From assembly GCF_032854445.1 (NCBI RefSeq), contig NC_088297.1, forward strand, positions 6,711,740-6,775,739: 64,000 nt of DNA. Direction: 5' to 3'. Below the pieces are notes generated by a model, which worked only from the letters and a program-made list of their open reading frames with translations, was not told the DNA's origin and did not search any database. Below are positions 1 to 11,753 of the stretch, in pieces; position 1 is the first letter of the stretch; each line of letters begins with the position of its first letter. Source of the DNA: Liolophura sinensis. Taxonomy: Eukaryota > Mollusca > Polyplacophora > Chitonida > Chitonidae. The position numbers were made by a program, and so were the translations under genes.

Positions 1-3000
1 GCTATTAAATTATTACAATGTTCATATTGTAACTGAGCACGATATTGTAATGATTACAATCTTCACCTTGTAACTGAGCACATTATTATAATGATTACAA
101 CATCATCTTGTACCTGAATATGCTATTGTAATGATTACAATGTCCATTTTGCAACTGAGCATGCTTGTATACTGATTACAATGTTCACCTTGCAACTGAT
201 GATGTTTTTATAACGATTACAATGTTCATCTGGTAACTGAACATGCAATTATAAGGATTACAATGTTCACTTTGTAACTGAAAATGCTATTACAATGATT
301 ACAATGTTCATCTTGTAACTGAACATGCTATTATGTCGACTACAATATTCATCTTGCAACTGAGCATGATATTATAATGATTACAATGATCATCTTGTAA
401 TTGAACGTGCTAATATAATGAATACAATGTTCATTTTGTAACTGATAATGTTATTATAATGATTACAATATTCATCTTGTAACTGAATATGCTAATGTAA
501 TAATTATAATGTCCATTCTCCAACTGAGCATGCTTTTATACTGATTACAATGTCCACCTTGTAACTGAACATGCTATTATAATGACTTCAATGTTAATCT
601 TGTAACTGAGCATGTTTTTATAATGATTACAATGTTCACCTTGCAACTAAACATGCTTTTATAATGATTACAATGTTCATCTTGTAATTGAACGTGCTAA
701 TATAATGAATACAATGTTTATTTTGTAACTGATGATGTTATTATAATGATTACAATATTCATCTTGTAAGTGAATATGCTAATGTAATGATTACAATGTC
801 CATTTTGCAACTGAGCATGCTTTTATACTGATTACAATGTTCACCTTGTAACTGATGATGTTTTTATAATGATTACAATGTTCATCTTGTAACTGAGCAC
901 GCTATTGTAATGATTACAATGTTCACCTTGTAACTGAGCACATTATTTTAATGATTACAATGTTCATCATGTAACTGAATATGCTATTGTAATGATTACA
1001 CTGTCCATTTTGCAACTGAGCATGCTTGTATACTGATAACAATGTTGACCTTGCAACTGATGATGTTTTTATAATGATTACAATGTTCATCTTGTAACTG
1101 AACATGCAATTATAAGGATTACAATGTTCACTTTGTAACTGAACATGCTATTACAATGATTACAATGTTCATCTTGTAACTGAACATGCTATTATGTCGA
1201 TTACAATCTTCATCTTGCAACTGAGCATGATATTATAATGATTACAATGATCATCTTGTAATTGAACGTGCTAATATAATGAATACAATGTTCATTTTGT
1301 AACTGATGATGTTATTATAATGATTACAATATTCATCTTGTAACTGAATATGCTAATGTAATAATGATAATGACCATTTTCCAACTGAGCATGCTTTTAT
1401 ACTGATTACAATGTAAACCTTGTAACTGAACATGCTATTATAATGACTTCAATGTTAATCTTGTAACTGAGCATGTTTTTATAATGATTACAATGTTCAC
1501 CTTGCAACTAAACATGCTTTTATAATGATTACAATGTTCATCTTGTAATTGAACGTGCTATTATAATGAATACAATGTTTATTTTGTAACTGATAATGTT
1601 ATTATAATGATTACAATATTCATCTTGTAAGTGAATATGCTAATGTAATGATTACAATGTCCATTTTGCAACTGAGAATGCTTTTATACTGATTACAATG
1701 TTCACCTTGTAACTAATGATGTTTTTATAATGATTACAATGTTCATCTTGTAACTGAGCACGCTATTGTAATGATTACAATGTTCACCTTGTAACTGAGC
1801 ACATTATTATAATGATTACAATGTTCATCATGTAACTGAATATGCTATTGTAATGATTACACTGTCCATTTTGCAACTGAGCATGCTTGTATACTGATAA
1901 CAATGTTCACCTTGCAACTGATGATGTTTTTATAATGATTACAATGTTCATCTTGTAACTGAACATGCAATTATAAGGATTACAATGTTCACTTTGTAAC
2001 TGAACATGCTATTACAATGATTACAATGTTCATCTTGTAACTGAACATGCTATTATGTCGATTACAATCTTCATCTTGAAACTGAGCATGATATTATAAT
2101 GGTTACAATGTTCATCTTGTAGTTTAACGTGCTAATATAATGAATACAATGTTCATTTTGTAACTGATGATGTTATTATAATAATTACAATGTTCATCTT
2201 GTAAGTGAATATGCTAATGGAATGATTACAATGTCCATTTTGCAACTGAGCATGCTTTTATACTGATTACAATGTCCACCTTGTAACTGAACATGCTATT
2301 ATAATGATTACAATGTTCATCTTGTAACTGAGCATGTTTTTATAATGATTACAATGTTCACCTTGCAACTGAACATGCTGTTTATAATGATTACAATGTT
2401 CATCTTGTAATTGAACGTGCTAATATAATGAATACAATGTTTATTTTGTAACTGATGATGTTATTATAATGATTACAATATTCATCTTGTAAGTGAATAT
2501 GATTATAATGATTACAATGTCCATTTTGCAACTGAGTATGCTTTTATACTGATTACAATGTTCACCTTGTAACTGATGATGTTTTTATAATGATTACAAT
2601 GTTTATCTTGTAACTACATATGCTATAATAATGATTACAATGTTCATCTTGTAATGAAATATGCTAATATAATGATTGCAATATTCATTTTGTAACTGAG
2701 CATGATATTATATTAATTACAATAATGATTTTGTAACCGTTGACGCTATTATAATGATTACAATGTTCACCTTGTAACTGAGCATACTAATATAATGATT
2801 TAAATGTTGACCTTGTCACTGAACGTGCTATTATAATAATTTTAATGTTCATTTTGTAACTGAACACGGTATTAGGTTATTATAATGTTCATCTTGTAAC
2901 TGAATATGCTATTATAATGATTGCAATGATTATCTTGGCACTGAACATTCTATTATCATGATTTCAATGTTCATTTTGTAACTGAACACGCTATTAAATT

Positions 3001-5126
3001 ATTACAATGTTCATCCTGTAACTAAACATGCTATTATAATGATTACAATGTTCATCTTGTAACTGAGCACGCTATTGTAATGATTACAATGTTCACCTTG
3101 TAACTGAGCACATTATTATAATGATGACAATGTTCATCTTGTAACTAAATATGCTATTGTAATGATTACAATGTCCATTTTGCAACTGAGTATGCTTGTA
3201 TACTGATTACAATGTTCACCTTGCAACTGATGATGTTTTTATAATAATTACAATGTTCATCTTGTAATTGAACATGCAATTATAAGGATTACAATGTTCA
3301 CTTTGTAACTGAACATGCTATTACAATGATTACAATGTTCATCTTGTAACTGAACATGCTATTATGTCGATTACAATGTTCATCTTGCAACTGAGCATGA
3401 TATTATAATGATTACAATGATCATCTTGTAATTGAACGTGCTAATATAATGAATACAATGTTCATTTTGTAACTGATGATGTTATTATAATGATTAAAAT
3501 ATTGATCTTGTAACTGAATATGCTAATGTAATGATTATATTGTCCATTTTGCAACTGAGCATGCTTTTATACTGATTACAATGTCCACCTTGTAACTGAA
3601 CGTGCTATTATAATGATTTCAATGTTCATCTTGTAACTGAGCATGTTTTTATAATGATTACAATGTTCACCTTGCAACTGATGATGTTTTTATAATGATT
3701 ACAATGTTCATCTTGTAACTGAACATGTAATTATAAGGATTACAATGTTCACTTTGTAACTGGACATGCTATTACAATGATTACAATGTTCATCTTGTAA
3801 CTAAACATGCTATTATGTCGATTACAATCTTCATCTTGCAACTGAGCATGATATTATAATGATTACAATGTTCATCTTGTAATTGAACGTGCTAATATAA
3901 TGAATACAATGTTCATTTTGTAACTAATGATGTTATTATAAAGATTACAATGTTCATCTTGTAATTGAACGTGCTAATATAATGAATACAATGTTCATTT
4001 TGTAACTGATGATGTTATTATAATGATTACAATATTCATCTTGTAACTGAATATTCTAATGTAATGATTACAATGTCTATTTTGCAACTGAGCATGCTTT
4101 TATACTGATTACAATGTTCACTTTGTAACTTATGATGTTTTTATAATGATTACAATGTTCATCTTGTAACTACATATGCTATAATAATGATTACATTGTT
4201 CCTCTTGTAATAAAATATGCTAATATAATGATTGCAATATTCATTTTGTAACTGAGCATGCTATTATATTGATTACAATTATGATTTTGTAACCGTTGAC
4301 GCTATTATAATGATTACAATGTTTACTTTGTAACTGAACATGCTATTATAATGATTACAATGTTCATCTTGTAACTGAACATGCTATTATGTCGATTACA
4401 ATCTTCATCTTGTAACTGAAAATGATATTATAATGATAACAATGTTTATCTTTCAACTGAGCATGCTATTATAATGATTACAATGTTCACTTCGTAACTG
4501 AACATGCTAATTTAACTATTACAATGTTCATCTTGTAACTGGGCATGTTTTTATAATGATTACAATGTTCACCTTGTAACTGAGCAGGCTATTGTAATGA
4601 TTACAATGTTCACCTTGTAACTGAGCACATTATTATAATGATTACAATGTTCATCTTGTAACTAAATATGCTATTGTAATGATTACAATGTCCATTTTGC
4701 AACTGAGCATGCTTGTATACTGATTACAATGTTCACCTTGCAACTGATGATGTTTTTATAATGATTACAATGTTCATCTTGTAACTGAACATGCAATTAT
4801 AAGGATTACAATGTTCACTTTGTAACTGAACATGCTATTACAATGATTACAATGTTCACCTTGTAACTGACCACATTATTATAATAATTACAATGTTCAT
4901 CTTGTAATTGAACGTGCTATTATAATGATTACAATGTTCATCTTGTAACTGAACATGCTATTATGATTACAATTTTCATCTTGTAACTGAGCTTTCTATT
5001 GTAATGATTACAATGTTTACCTTGTAACTGAGCGTGCTAATATAATGATTACAATGTTCACCTTGTAACTGAGCATGCTAATATAATGATTACAATGTTT
5101 ATCTTGTAACTGAGCATGCTATTATA
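1..5126. repeat. Satellite block 1, 41-bp monomer array
   Basis: This is a head-to-tail array of about 125 AT-rich monomers. The modal unit is 41 bp and contains TTACAATGTTCATCTTG, GTAACTGAACATGC and ATTATAAT. Single-base variants recur in a fixed order (for example GATGATGTTTTTATA, GAACATGCAATTATAAGG, CTATTATGTCGATTACAA), which gives higher-order periodicity. The left edge is cut by the window. The right edge stops inside a monomer at CTATTATA, where the spacer begins. No gene is seen. The short reverse-strand reading frames here only reflect the monomer translated in a 123-bp (three-monomer) phase. Confidence 0.97.
35..2600. repeat. 861-bp, 21-monomer higher-order repeat (about 3 copies)
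   Basis: The ordered monomer series beginning GAGCAC(G) recurs at about 35, 895 and 1756, spacings of 860 and 861 bp (21 x 41). The series runs through recognisable types such as GAGCACATTATTATAATG, GATGATGTTTTTATAATG, GAACATGCAATTATAAGG, CTATTATGTCGATTACAA and GAACGTGCTAATATAATG. The third copy fades near 2600. The same structure recurs in U2 (from 13073) and U3 (from 19990). Confidence 0.8.
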
Positions 5127-5587
5127 AAACACGAGTCTCTTTAACTGGATTTAGTCTATTTCAGCTGAGGGGAAAAATGAAAGATTTAGTCTGGATAATG
5201 TGTGGGGATAAGATGAGCATTTTAGCGTGTATTAGGTCGAAACTGCATCTTTGTACCGTTGATCGTTGAGAAGAAATAGAAGGCATTTCTCAATATTGGC
5301 ACTTAAAAGATGGTGCCAGCTAGGAAATCAGCTCTAACCCCAGTGTTCCATGTGGGATTACAGAGAACACTTGGTCCCGCAGCTTTTATGATCGTTTCTC
5401 TTTTCAGTCATTATAGCAAGGTTTCTCAACAATCGACAAAAAAATATGAAAATAAATCAGCAGAGAACTATCTACAATCCGTGGTATCCCGTGCCTTGAC
5501 AGGTGTAAGGCAACCTGATTTTTAAGTAACACCGCCCAGTGATTGCTTTCAACCTTTGAATCTTTCTTTCATACTTGCATTACAATG

Positions 5588-5595
5588 TGACGTCA
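5588..5595. promoter_or_regulatory. CRE-like palindrome TGACGTCA with nearby CCAAT, in S1
   Basis: A perfect TGACGTCA is followed 4 bp later by CCAAT. The same 8-mer is at 25543, 37399, 44107, 50817 and 61951 in the other spacers. CREB/ATF proteins are known to bind this motif. Whether it acts here is unknown, because no transcript or gene start is evident nearby, and six copies of a recent duplication are not six independent observations. Confidence 0.25.
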
Positions 5596-6066
5596 AACCC
5601 AATCATCCAGTCATTCGGTGATTACTGTTACACAACAATTGAATCAAACCTTTCAGGTGTCATTTCAAGAGATCTAAAACGCTATCTAGTTAGCAACAAA
5701 GGCTTCAAAGGCTTAATTTGTGCTCTTGTGTACACAGTGCTTATTAGTACACGGACCCTGTCTGTGGAATTTTGTGTATATGTCGTCATACACTCAGTTA
5801 TACTGTGGACTTTCCCTCTTGTAAACATTGCCTCTGTGCATTTTTCAGCATTGTGTAAGTACTTTAGTATTTGTATAGATATTGCTATCATTTCTTGTTA
5901 AACTTAAGTATTTTAGCTCTTAAAAGTCTTGTTATCTGTTCCTGTTAAATGTAATAAATTGTTAAAAAAAAAATCTGCTGGTTTTGGTTACTTTTTTGTG
6001 CGGCTAAACTGTCGTGTATTTCGAACAAGCCATCTCTTTATAATACAGATAGTTTTGGGTCGTAAC

Positions 6067-6257
6067 ATTATTTATTTATTTATTTGGTGTACTGGGGGAA
6101 ACCCACGACTACCCGCAGGTTGCCAGAAGACCTCCTCATGGACGGCAAAAAGAGGAAGCCAGCCTGAGCTGGACTTGAACTCACAGCGACCGCATCGGTT
6201 GGAAGCCCATTGCAGGGCGATGGCGTGCTGACCCCCTCGATAACTGAGGCCCTCCTC
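6067..6257 (-). mobile_element. tRNA-derived SINE with (AAAT)n tail, in S1
   Basis: Read on the minus strand, the element starts at GAGGAGGGCCTCAG, has a B-box-like GAGTTCAAGTCC, then a body including CTGCGGGTAGTCGTGGG, and ends in an (AAAT)n tail, seen on the plus strand as TTATTTATTTATTTATTT. The A box is degenerate. From memory, closely similar sequence is very common in mollusc genomes. It is present at the same place in all six spacers, so insertion preceded spacer amplification. I see no convincing target-site duplication. Reading frames across it are by-products of the SINE. Confidence 0.75.
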
Positions 6258-6508
6258 AAACAAAAATTGAATAAGTAAGTAAAATGTAAAACGTTGTGAG
6301 GCCGATAGAAAATCATGTGTTTCTCTAACTGATTTCACTCCAATTTATTCTTTCATCCAGCGTGTTGACAGAGTCAGTGGAATTCGGATGTTTAAATGGT
6401 TTCAAGCAACAAAGTATCATTACTTCAAGATATTAATATAACCTGAAGTCAGGCAGCTTCTAAACCTGGATCACCGTGTTTTCCTGAATCGTTGATTAAA
6501 TCAATGAA

Positions 6509-6638
6509 CACCATACTGAATCTCTGTTGCACCGTAAACACCATCCTGAATCTCTGCTGCACAGTAAATACCATCCTGAAACTCTGCTACACAGTAAGCA
6601 CCATCCTGAATCTCTGCTGCACAGTAAACACCGTCAGG
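6509..6638. repeat. 30-bp minisatellite in S1
   Basis: Four tandem 30-bp units plus a 10-bp partial. Each starts CACCATCCTGAA (or a close variant) and ends CACAGTAAA. Because 30 is a multiple of three, both strands stay open and give a 10-residue repeat in translation. The reverse frame gets its start from the neighbouring SINE, so it is not credible as a gene. Confidence 0.9.
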
Positions 6639-6704
6639 AATTTTACACTGACTGCGATCAGATAGCATTTTTCTGTATAGACATGTATGTCGCTGTGCAA
6701 CTGA

Positions 6705-7069
6705 GTGAGTGAGTGAGTGCTTGGGGTTTAACGTCGTACTCAACAATTTTTCAGTCATATGACGACGAAGGAATCATTAGGGTGCATGCACGTGTAATGT
6801 GCCTCCTTGTTGCAGGACGGATTTTCACCGCTCTTTTATTTAGTGCTGCATCACTGAGACGACTTACCGAAGGCAAGTAAGCCGCCCCGCCCGAGCCATT
6901 ATACTGAAACGGGTCAACCAGTCGTTGCACTATCCCCTTCATGCTGAACGCCAAACGAGGAAGTTACAACTTCCTCTTTTAAAGTCTTAGGTGTGACTCG
7001 ACCAAGGATTGATCCTGGATCTACCGGTCCCGAAGCGGACGCTCTACCAACTGTGCTATCCGGGCCGGT
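6705..7069 (-). mobile_element. Full-length tRNA-derived SINE with (TCAC)n tail, in S1
   Basis: On the minus strand the head begins GGCCCGGATAGCACAGTTGG. It contains an A box (TAGCACAGTTGG) and a slightly short B box (GGTCGAGTCAC), as in RNA polymerase III promoters of tRNA-derived SINEs. The body includes GTCGTCATATGACTG and ACGTTAAACCCCAAG, then a tail of TCAC repeats. It is flanked by exact 12-bp target-site duplications CTGTGCAACTGA (6693-6704 and 7070-7081). Length is 365 bp. The tail region resembles mollusc V-SINE-type elements such as RUDI, but the family name is uncertain. Confidence 0.9.
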
Positions 7070-10000
7070 CTGTGCAACTGACGATCAGATAACATTTATC
7101 TGTAAAGACATGTATGTCTCTGCGCCATTTACTGTACCTATGTCTTTCACTTCAGGCAAACCTTAGTCCTCCCATACATAACCCCACCTGACAAGGCTCC
7201 TACTCAGGCTATTTTATTTCCTAGTGAAAGGAAGGCTTTAAGCATACATGTTTGTACATATAATATTAGTGGTGCGAGTTTTCAGTAATCCACAATTAAC
7301 ATATAACAGACCTATCAAAACCCTCACAGAATCCAAACGAAGTCCACCGTAAGCACTCTGGAAAAAACATATTAGGAGCTCAAGTACGTCTATATCGCAT
7401 TTTTTATTTCATTTCTAACATGATGAGATCACAGAGCTGTTACATTTATCTGTCAAAACCGTTAGTTTAATAAGGTACATATTTGTCCTGAAAGAAAGAG
7501 ACAAAGTTATTGATCTCATTAACGTACGTGTACCTGCCGACGAGCATCAGTTACCATTACTATTACAATGATTACAATGTTCATCTTGTAACTCACCATG
7601 CTGTTATTATGATTACAATGTTCATCTTGTAACTGAACATGCTAATATAATGATAACAATGTTCATTTTGCAACTGAACATGCTTTTATACTGATTACAA
7701 TGTTCATCTTGTAACTACATATGCTAAAATAATGATAACAATGTTCATCTTGTAATTAAATATGCTAATATAATGATTGCAATATTCATTTTGTAACTGA
7801 GCATGCTATTATATTGATTACAATGATGATTTTGTAACAGTTGACGCTATTATAATGATTACAATGTTCACCTTGTAACTGAGCATGCTATTATAATGAT
7901 TTAAATGTTCACCTTGTCACTGAACGTGCTATTATAATAATTTTAATGTTCATTTTGTAACTGAACACGGTATTAGGTTATTATAATGTTCATCTTGTAA
8001 CTGAGTATGCTTTTATAATGATTGCAATGTTCATCTTGTAACTGAACATTCTATTATAATGATTTCAATGTTCATTTTGTAACTGAACACGCTATTAAAT
8101 TATTACAATGTTCATCCTGTAACTGAACATGCTATTATAATGATTACAATGTTCATCTTGTAACTGAGCATGCTATTGTAATGATTACAATGTTCACCTT
8201 GTAACTCACCACATTATTATAATGATTACAATGTTCATCTTGTAACTAAAAATGATATTGTAATGATTACAATGTCCATTTTGCAACTGAGCATGCTTGT
8301 ATTCTGATTACAATGTTCACCTTGCAACTGATGATGTTTTTATAATGATTACAATGTTCATCTTGTAACTGAACATACAATTATAAGGATTACAATGTTC
8401 ACTTTGTAACTGAACATGCTATTACAATGATTACAATGTTCATCTTGTAACTGAACATGCTATTATGTCGATTACAATCTTCATCTTGCAACTGAGCATG
8501 ATATTATAATGATTACAATGTTCATCTTGTAATTGAACGTGATAATATAATGAATACAATGTTCATTTTGTAACTGATGATGTTATTATAATGTTACAAT
8601 ATTCATCTTGTAACTGAATATGCTAATGTAATGATTACAATGTCCATTTTGCAACTGAGGCATGCTTTTATACTGATTACAATGTCCACCTTGTAACTGA
8701 ACATGCTATTATAATGATTTAAATGTTCATCTTGTAACTGAGCATGTTTTTACAATGATTACAATGTTCACCTTGTAACTGAACATGCTTTTATAATGAT
8801 TACAATGTTCATCTTGTAATTGAACGTGCTAATATAATGAATACAATGTTCATCTTGTAACTGATAATGTTATTATAATGATTACAATATTCATCTTGTA
8901 AGTTAATATGCTAATGTAATGATTACAATGTCCATTTTGCAACTGACAATGCTTTTATACTGATTACAATGTTCACCTTGTCACTGATGATGTTTTTATA
9001 ATGATGACAATGTTCATCTTGTAACTACATATGCTATAATACTAATTACAATGTTAATCTTGTAATGAAATATGCTAATATAGTAACTGCAATATTAATT
9101 TTGTAACTGAGCATGCTATTATATTGATTACAATGATGATTTTGTAACCGTTGACGCTATTATAATGATTACAATATTAATTTTGTAACTGAGCATGCTA
9201 TTATACTGATTACAATGTTCATCTTGTAACTGAACATGCTATTATAATGATTACAATGTTCATGTTGTAACTGAACATGCTATTATACTGATAACAATGT
9301 TCATCTTGTAACTGGGCATACTAGTATAATGATTACATTGTTCATTTTGTAACTGAGCATGCTATTATACTGATTACAATTTTTATCTTTTAATTGAGCA
9401 TGCTATTATAATAATTACATTGCTCATCTTGTATTTGAGCAAGCTTCTATAATTATTACAATGTTCATCTTGTAATCGAGCATACTAGTATAATGATTAC
9501 AATGTTAATTTTGTAACTGAGCATGCTATTTTACTGATTACAATGTTCATCTTGTAATTGAGCATGCTATTAAAATGATTACAATGTTCATGTTGTAACT
9601 GAACATGCTATTATACTGATAACAATGTTCATCTTGTAACTGAACATAACATTACAATAATTACAATGTTCATCTTGTAACTGAACATGCTAAAATAATG
9701 ATTACAATGTTCATTTTGCAACAGAACATGCTTTTATACTGATTACAATGCTCATCTTATAACTACATATGCTATAATAATGATTACAATGTTCATCTTG
9801 TAATTAAATATGCTAATATAATGATTGCAATATTCATTTTGTAACTAGGCATGCTATTATATTGATTACAATGATGATTTTGTAACAGTTGACGCTATTA
9901 TAATGATTACAATGTTCACCTTGTAACTGAGCATGCTATTATAATGATTTAAATGTTCACCTTGTCACTGAACGTGCTATTATAACAATTTTAATGTTCA

Positions 10001-11724
10001 TTTTGTAACTGAACACAGTATTAGGTTATTATAATGTTCATCTTGTAACTGAATATGCTATTATAATGATTGCAATGTTTATTTTGGCACTGAACATTCT
10101 CTTATAATGGTTTCAATGTTCATTTTGTAACTGAACACGCTATTAAATTATTACAATGTTCATCCTGTAACTGAACATGCTATTATAATGATTACAATGT
10201 TCATATTGTAACTGAGCACGCTATTGTAATGATTACAATGTTCACCTTGTAACTGAGCACATTATTATAATGATTACAATGTTCATCTTGTACCTGAATA
10301 TGCTATTGTAATTATTACAATGTCCATTTTGCAACTGAGCATGCTTGTATTCTAATTACAATGTTCACCTTGCAACTGATGATGTTTTTATAATGATTAC
10401 AATGTTCATCTTGTAACTGAACATACAATTATAAGGATTACAATGTTCACTTTGTAACTGAACATGCTATTACAATGATTACAATGTTCATCTTGTAACT
10501 GAACATGCTATTATGTCGATTACAATCTTAATCTTGCAACTGAGCATGATATTATAATGATTACAATGTTCATCTTGTAATTGAACGTGCTAATATAATG
10601 AATACAATGTTCATTTTGTAACTGATGATGTTATTATAATGTTACAATATTTATCTTGTAACTGAATATGCTAATGTAATGATTACAATGTCCATTTTGC
10701 AACTGAGCATGCTTTTATATTGATTAAAATGTCCACCTTGTAACTGAACATGCTATTTTAATGATTTAAATGTTCATCTAGTAACTGAGCATGTTTTTAT
10801 AATGATTACAATGTTCCCCTTGTAACTGAACATGCTTTTATAATGATTACAATGTTCATCTTGTAATTGAACGTGCTAATATAATGAATACAATGTTTTT
10901 TTGTAACTGATGATGTTATTATAATGATTACAATATTCATCTTGTAAGTTAATATGCTAATGTAATGATTACAATGTCCATTTTGCAACTAACAATGCTT
11001 TTATACTGATTACATTGTTCACCTTGTCACTGATGATGTTTTTATAATGATTACAATGTTCATCTTGTAACTACATATGCTATAATACTGATTACAATTT
11101 TCATCTTGTAATAAAATATGCTAATATAGTAACTGCAATATTAATTTTGTAACTGAGCATGCTATTATATTGATTACAATGATGATTTTGTAACCGTTGA
11201 CGCTATTATAATGATTACAATATCAATTTTGTAACTGAGCATGTTATTATACTGATTACAATGTTCATCTTGTAACTGAACATGCTATTATAATGATTAC
11301 AATGTTCATGTTGTAACTGAACATGCCATTATACTGATAACAATGTTCATCTTGTAACTGGGCATACTAGTATAATGATTACAATGTTCATTTTGTAACT
11401 GAGCATGCTATTATACTGATTACAATTTTTATCTTTTAATTGAGCATGCTATTATAATAATTACATTGCTCATCTCGTATTTGAGCAAGCTATTATAATT
11501 ATTACAATGTTCATCTTGTAATTGAGCATACTAGTATAATGATTACAATGTTAATTTTGTAACTGAGCATGCTATTTTAACAATGTTCATCTTGTAACTA
11601 AACATAACATTACAATAATTACAATGTTCATTTTGTAACTGAATATGCTATTATATTGATTACAATGTTCATCTTGTAACTGAACATCCTAATATAATGA
11701 TTACAATGTTCATCTGGTAACTGA

Positions 11725-11753
11725 GTGAGTGCTTGGGTCTTAACGTCGTTCTC
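11725..11753 (-). mobile_element. 29-bp truncated SINE tail inside satellite
   Basis: The plus strand reads GTGAGTGCTTGGG then TTAACGTCGTTCTC, which matches the 3' end of the (TCAC)n SINE (GTGAGTGCTTGGGGTTTAAC in S1). It is flanked by 12-bp repeats TCTGGTAACTGA (11713-11724 and 11754-11765). Both flanks share the unusual TCTGG in place of the usual satellite TCTTG, which supports a real target-site duplication and an extreme 5' truncation. Confidence 0.8.

Larger units (their letters stand above)
5127..7558. other. Spacer S1, unique-sequence island with two SINEs
   Basis: This 2.4-kb non-satellite segment is richer in GC than its flanks. In order it holds unique sequence with a CRE-like TGACGTCA, an (AAAT)n-tailed SINE, a 30-bp minisatellite, a 50-bp tandem duplication split by a second SINE, and about 0.5 kb of further unique sequence. 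It ends abruptly at TTACCATT, earlier than S3-S6. A 71-codon ATG frame at 5310-5525 resembles nothing I recognise. The right part (7082-7558) shows no feature. Confidence 0.9.

Noticed and set aside
923-1105. Reverse-strand 60-74 codon frames in the satellite, rich in the residues MNIVII (also at 10806, 11628, 13962, 17723, 18545, 20878, 30760, 31670 and 58886)
   Set aside because: They are the 41-bp monomer read in a three-monomer phase. They begin and end wherever variants make or remove stops, and monomer variants show no codon-position pattern.
1-5126. CRISPR array
   Set aside because: The repeats are contiguous diverged 41-bp monomers with no unique spacers, no leader and no cas genes, in an evidently eukaryotic context.
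5521-5540. Ribosomal RNA fragment (AACACCGCCCAGTG resembles the SSU 3' region)
   Set aside because: The match is only about 9-10 bases and the flanking sequence does not continue as rRNA.
5575-5901. 108-codon forward frame in the spacer (also at 25530, 37386 and 61938)
   Set aside because: It starts at TTG, not ATG, is interrupted by TAG in S4 and S5 (GTTAGACAAC), and resembles no family I know. The 120-codon frames at 37682, 51100 and 62234 also start at TTG and run into the SINE.
5930-5975. Processed retrogene 3' end (AATAAA then A-run)
   Set aside because: The A-run is only about 10 bases in S1/S2 and interrupted in S3-S6, AATAAA is only 5 bases upstream, and no upstream coding sequence or target-site duplication is seen.
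6072-6338. Overlapping 63-120 codon frames on both strands around the (AAAT)n SINE
   Set aside because: They are conceptual translations of a non-coding tRNA-derived SINE and its flanks.
6501-6758. 85-codon reverse frame with a 10-residue repeat
   Set aside because: The repeat is the 30-bp minisatellite, and the start codon is supplied by the adjacent SINE. The frame is absent from S3-S5 and shifted in S6.
6751-6954. 67-codon reverse frame (also at 26706, and 65 codons at 63120)
   Set aside because: It lies wholly inside the (TCAC)n SINE body.
6990-7069. tRNA gene
   Set aside because: The A and B boxes are SINE head elements. The sequence continues into a SINE body and tail flanked by target-site duplications, and I cannot fold a clean cloverleaf acceptor stem.
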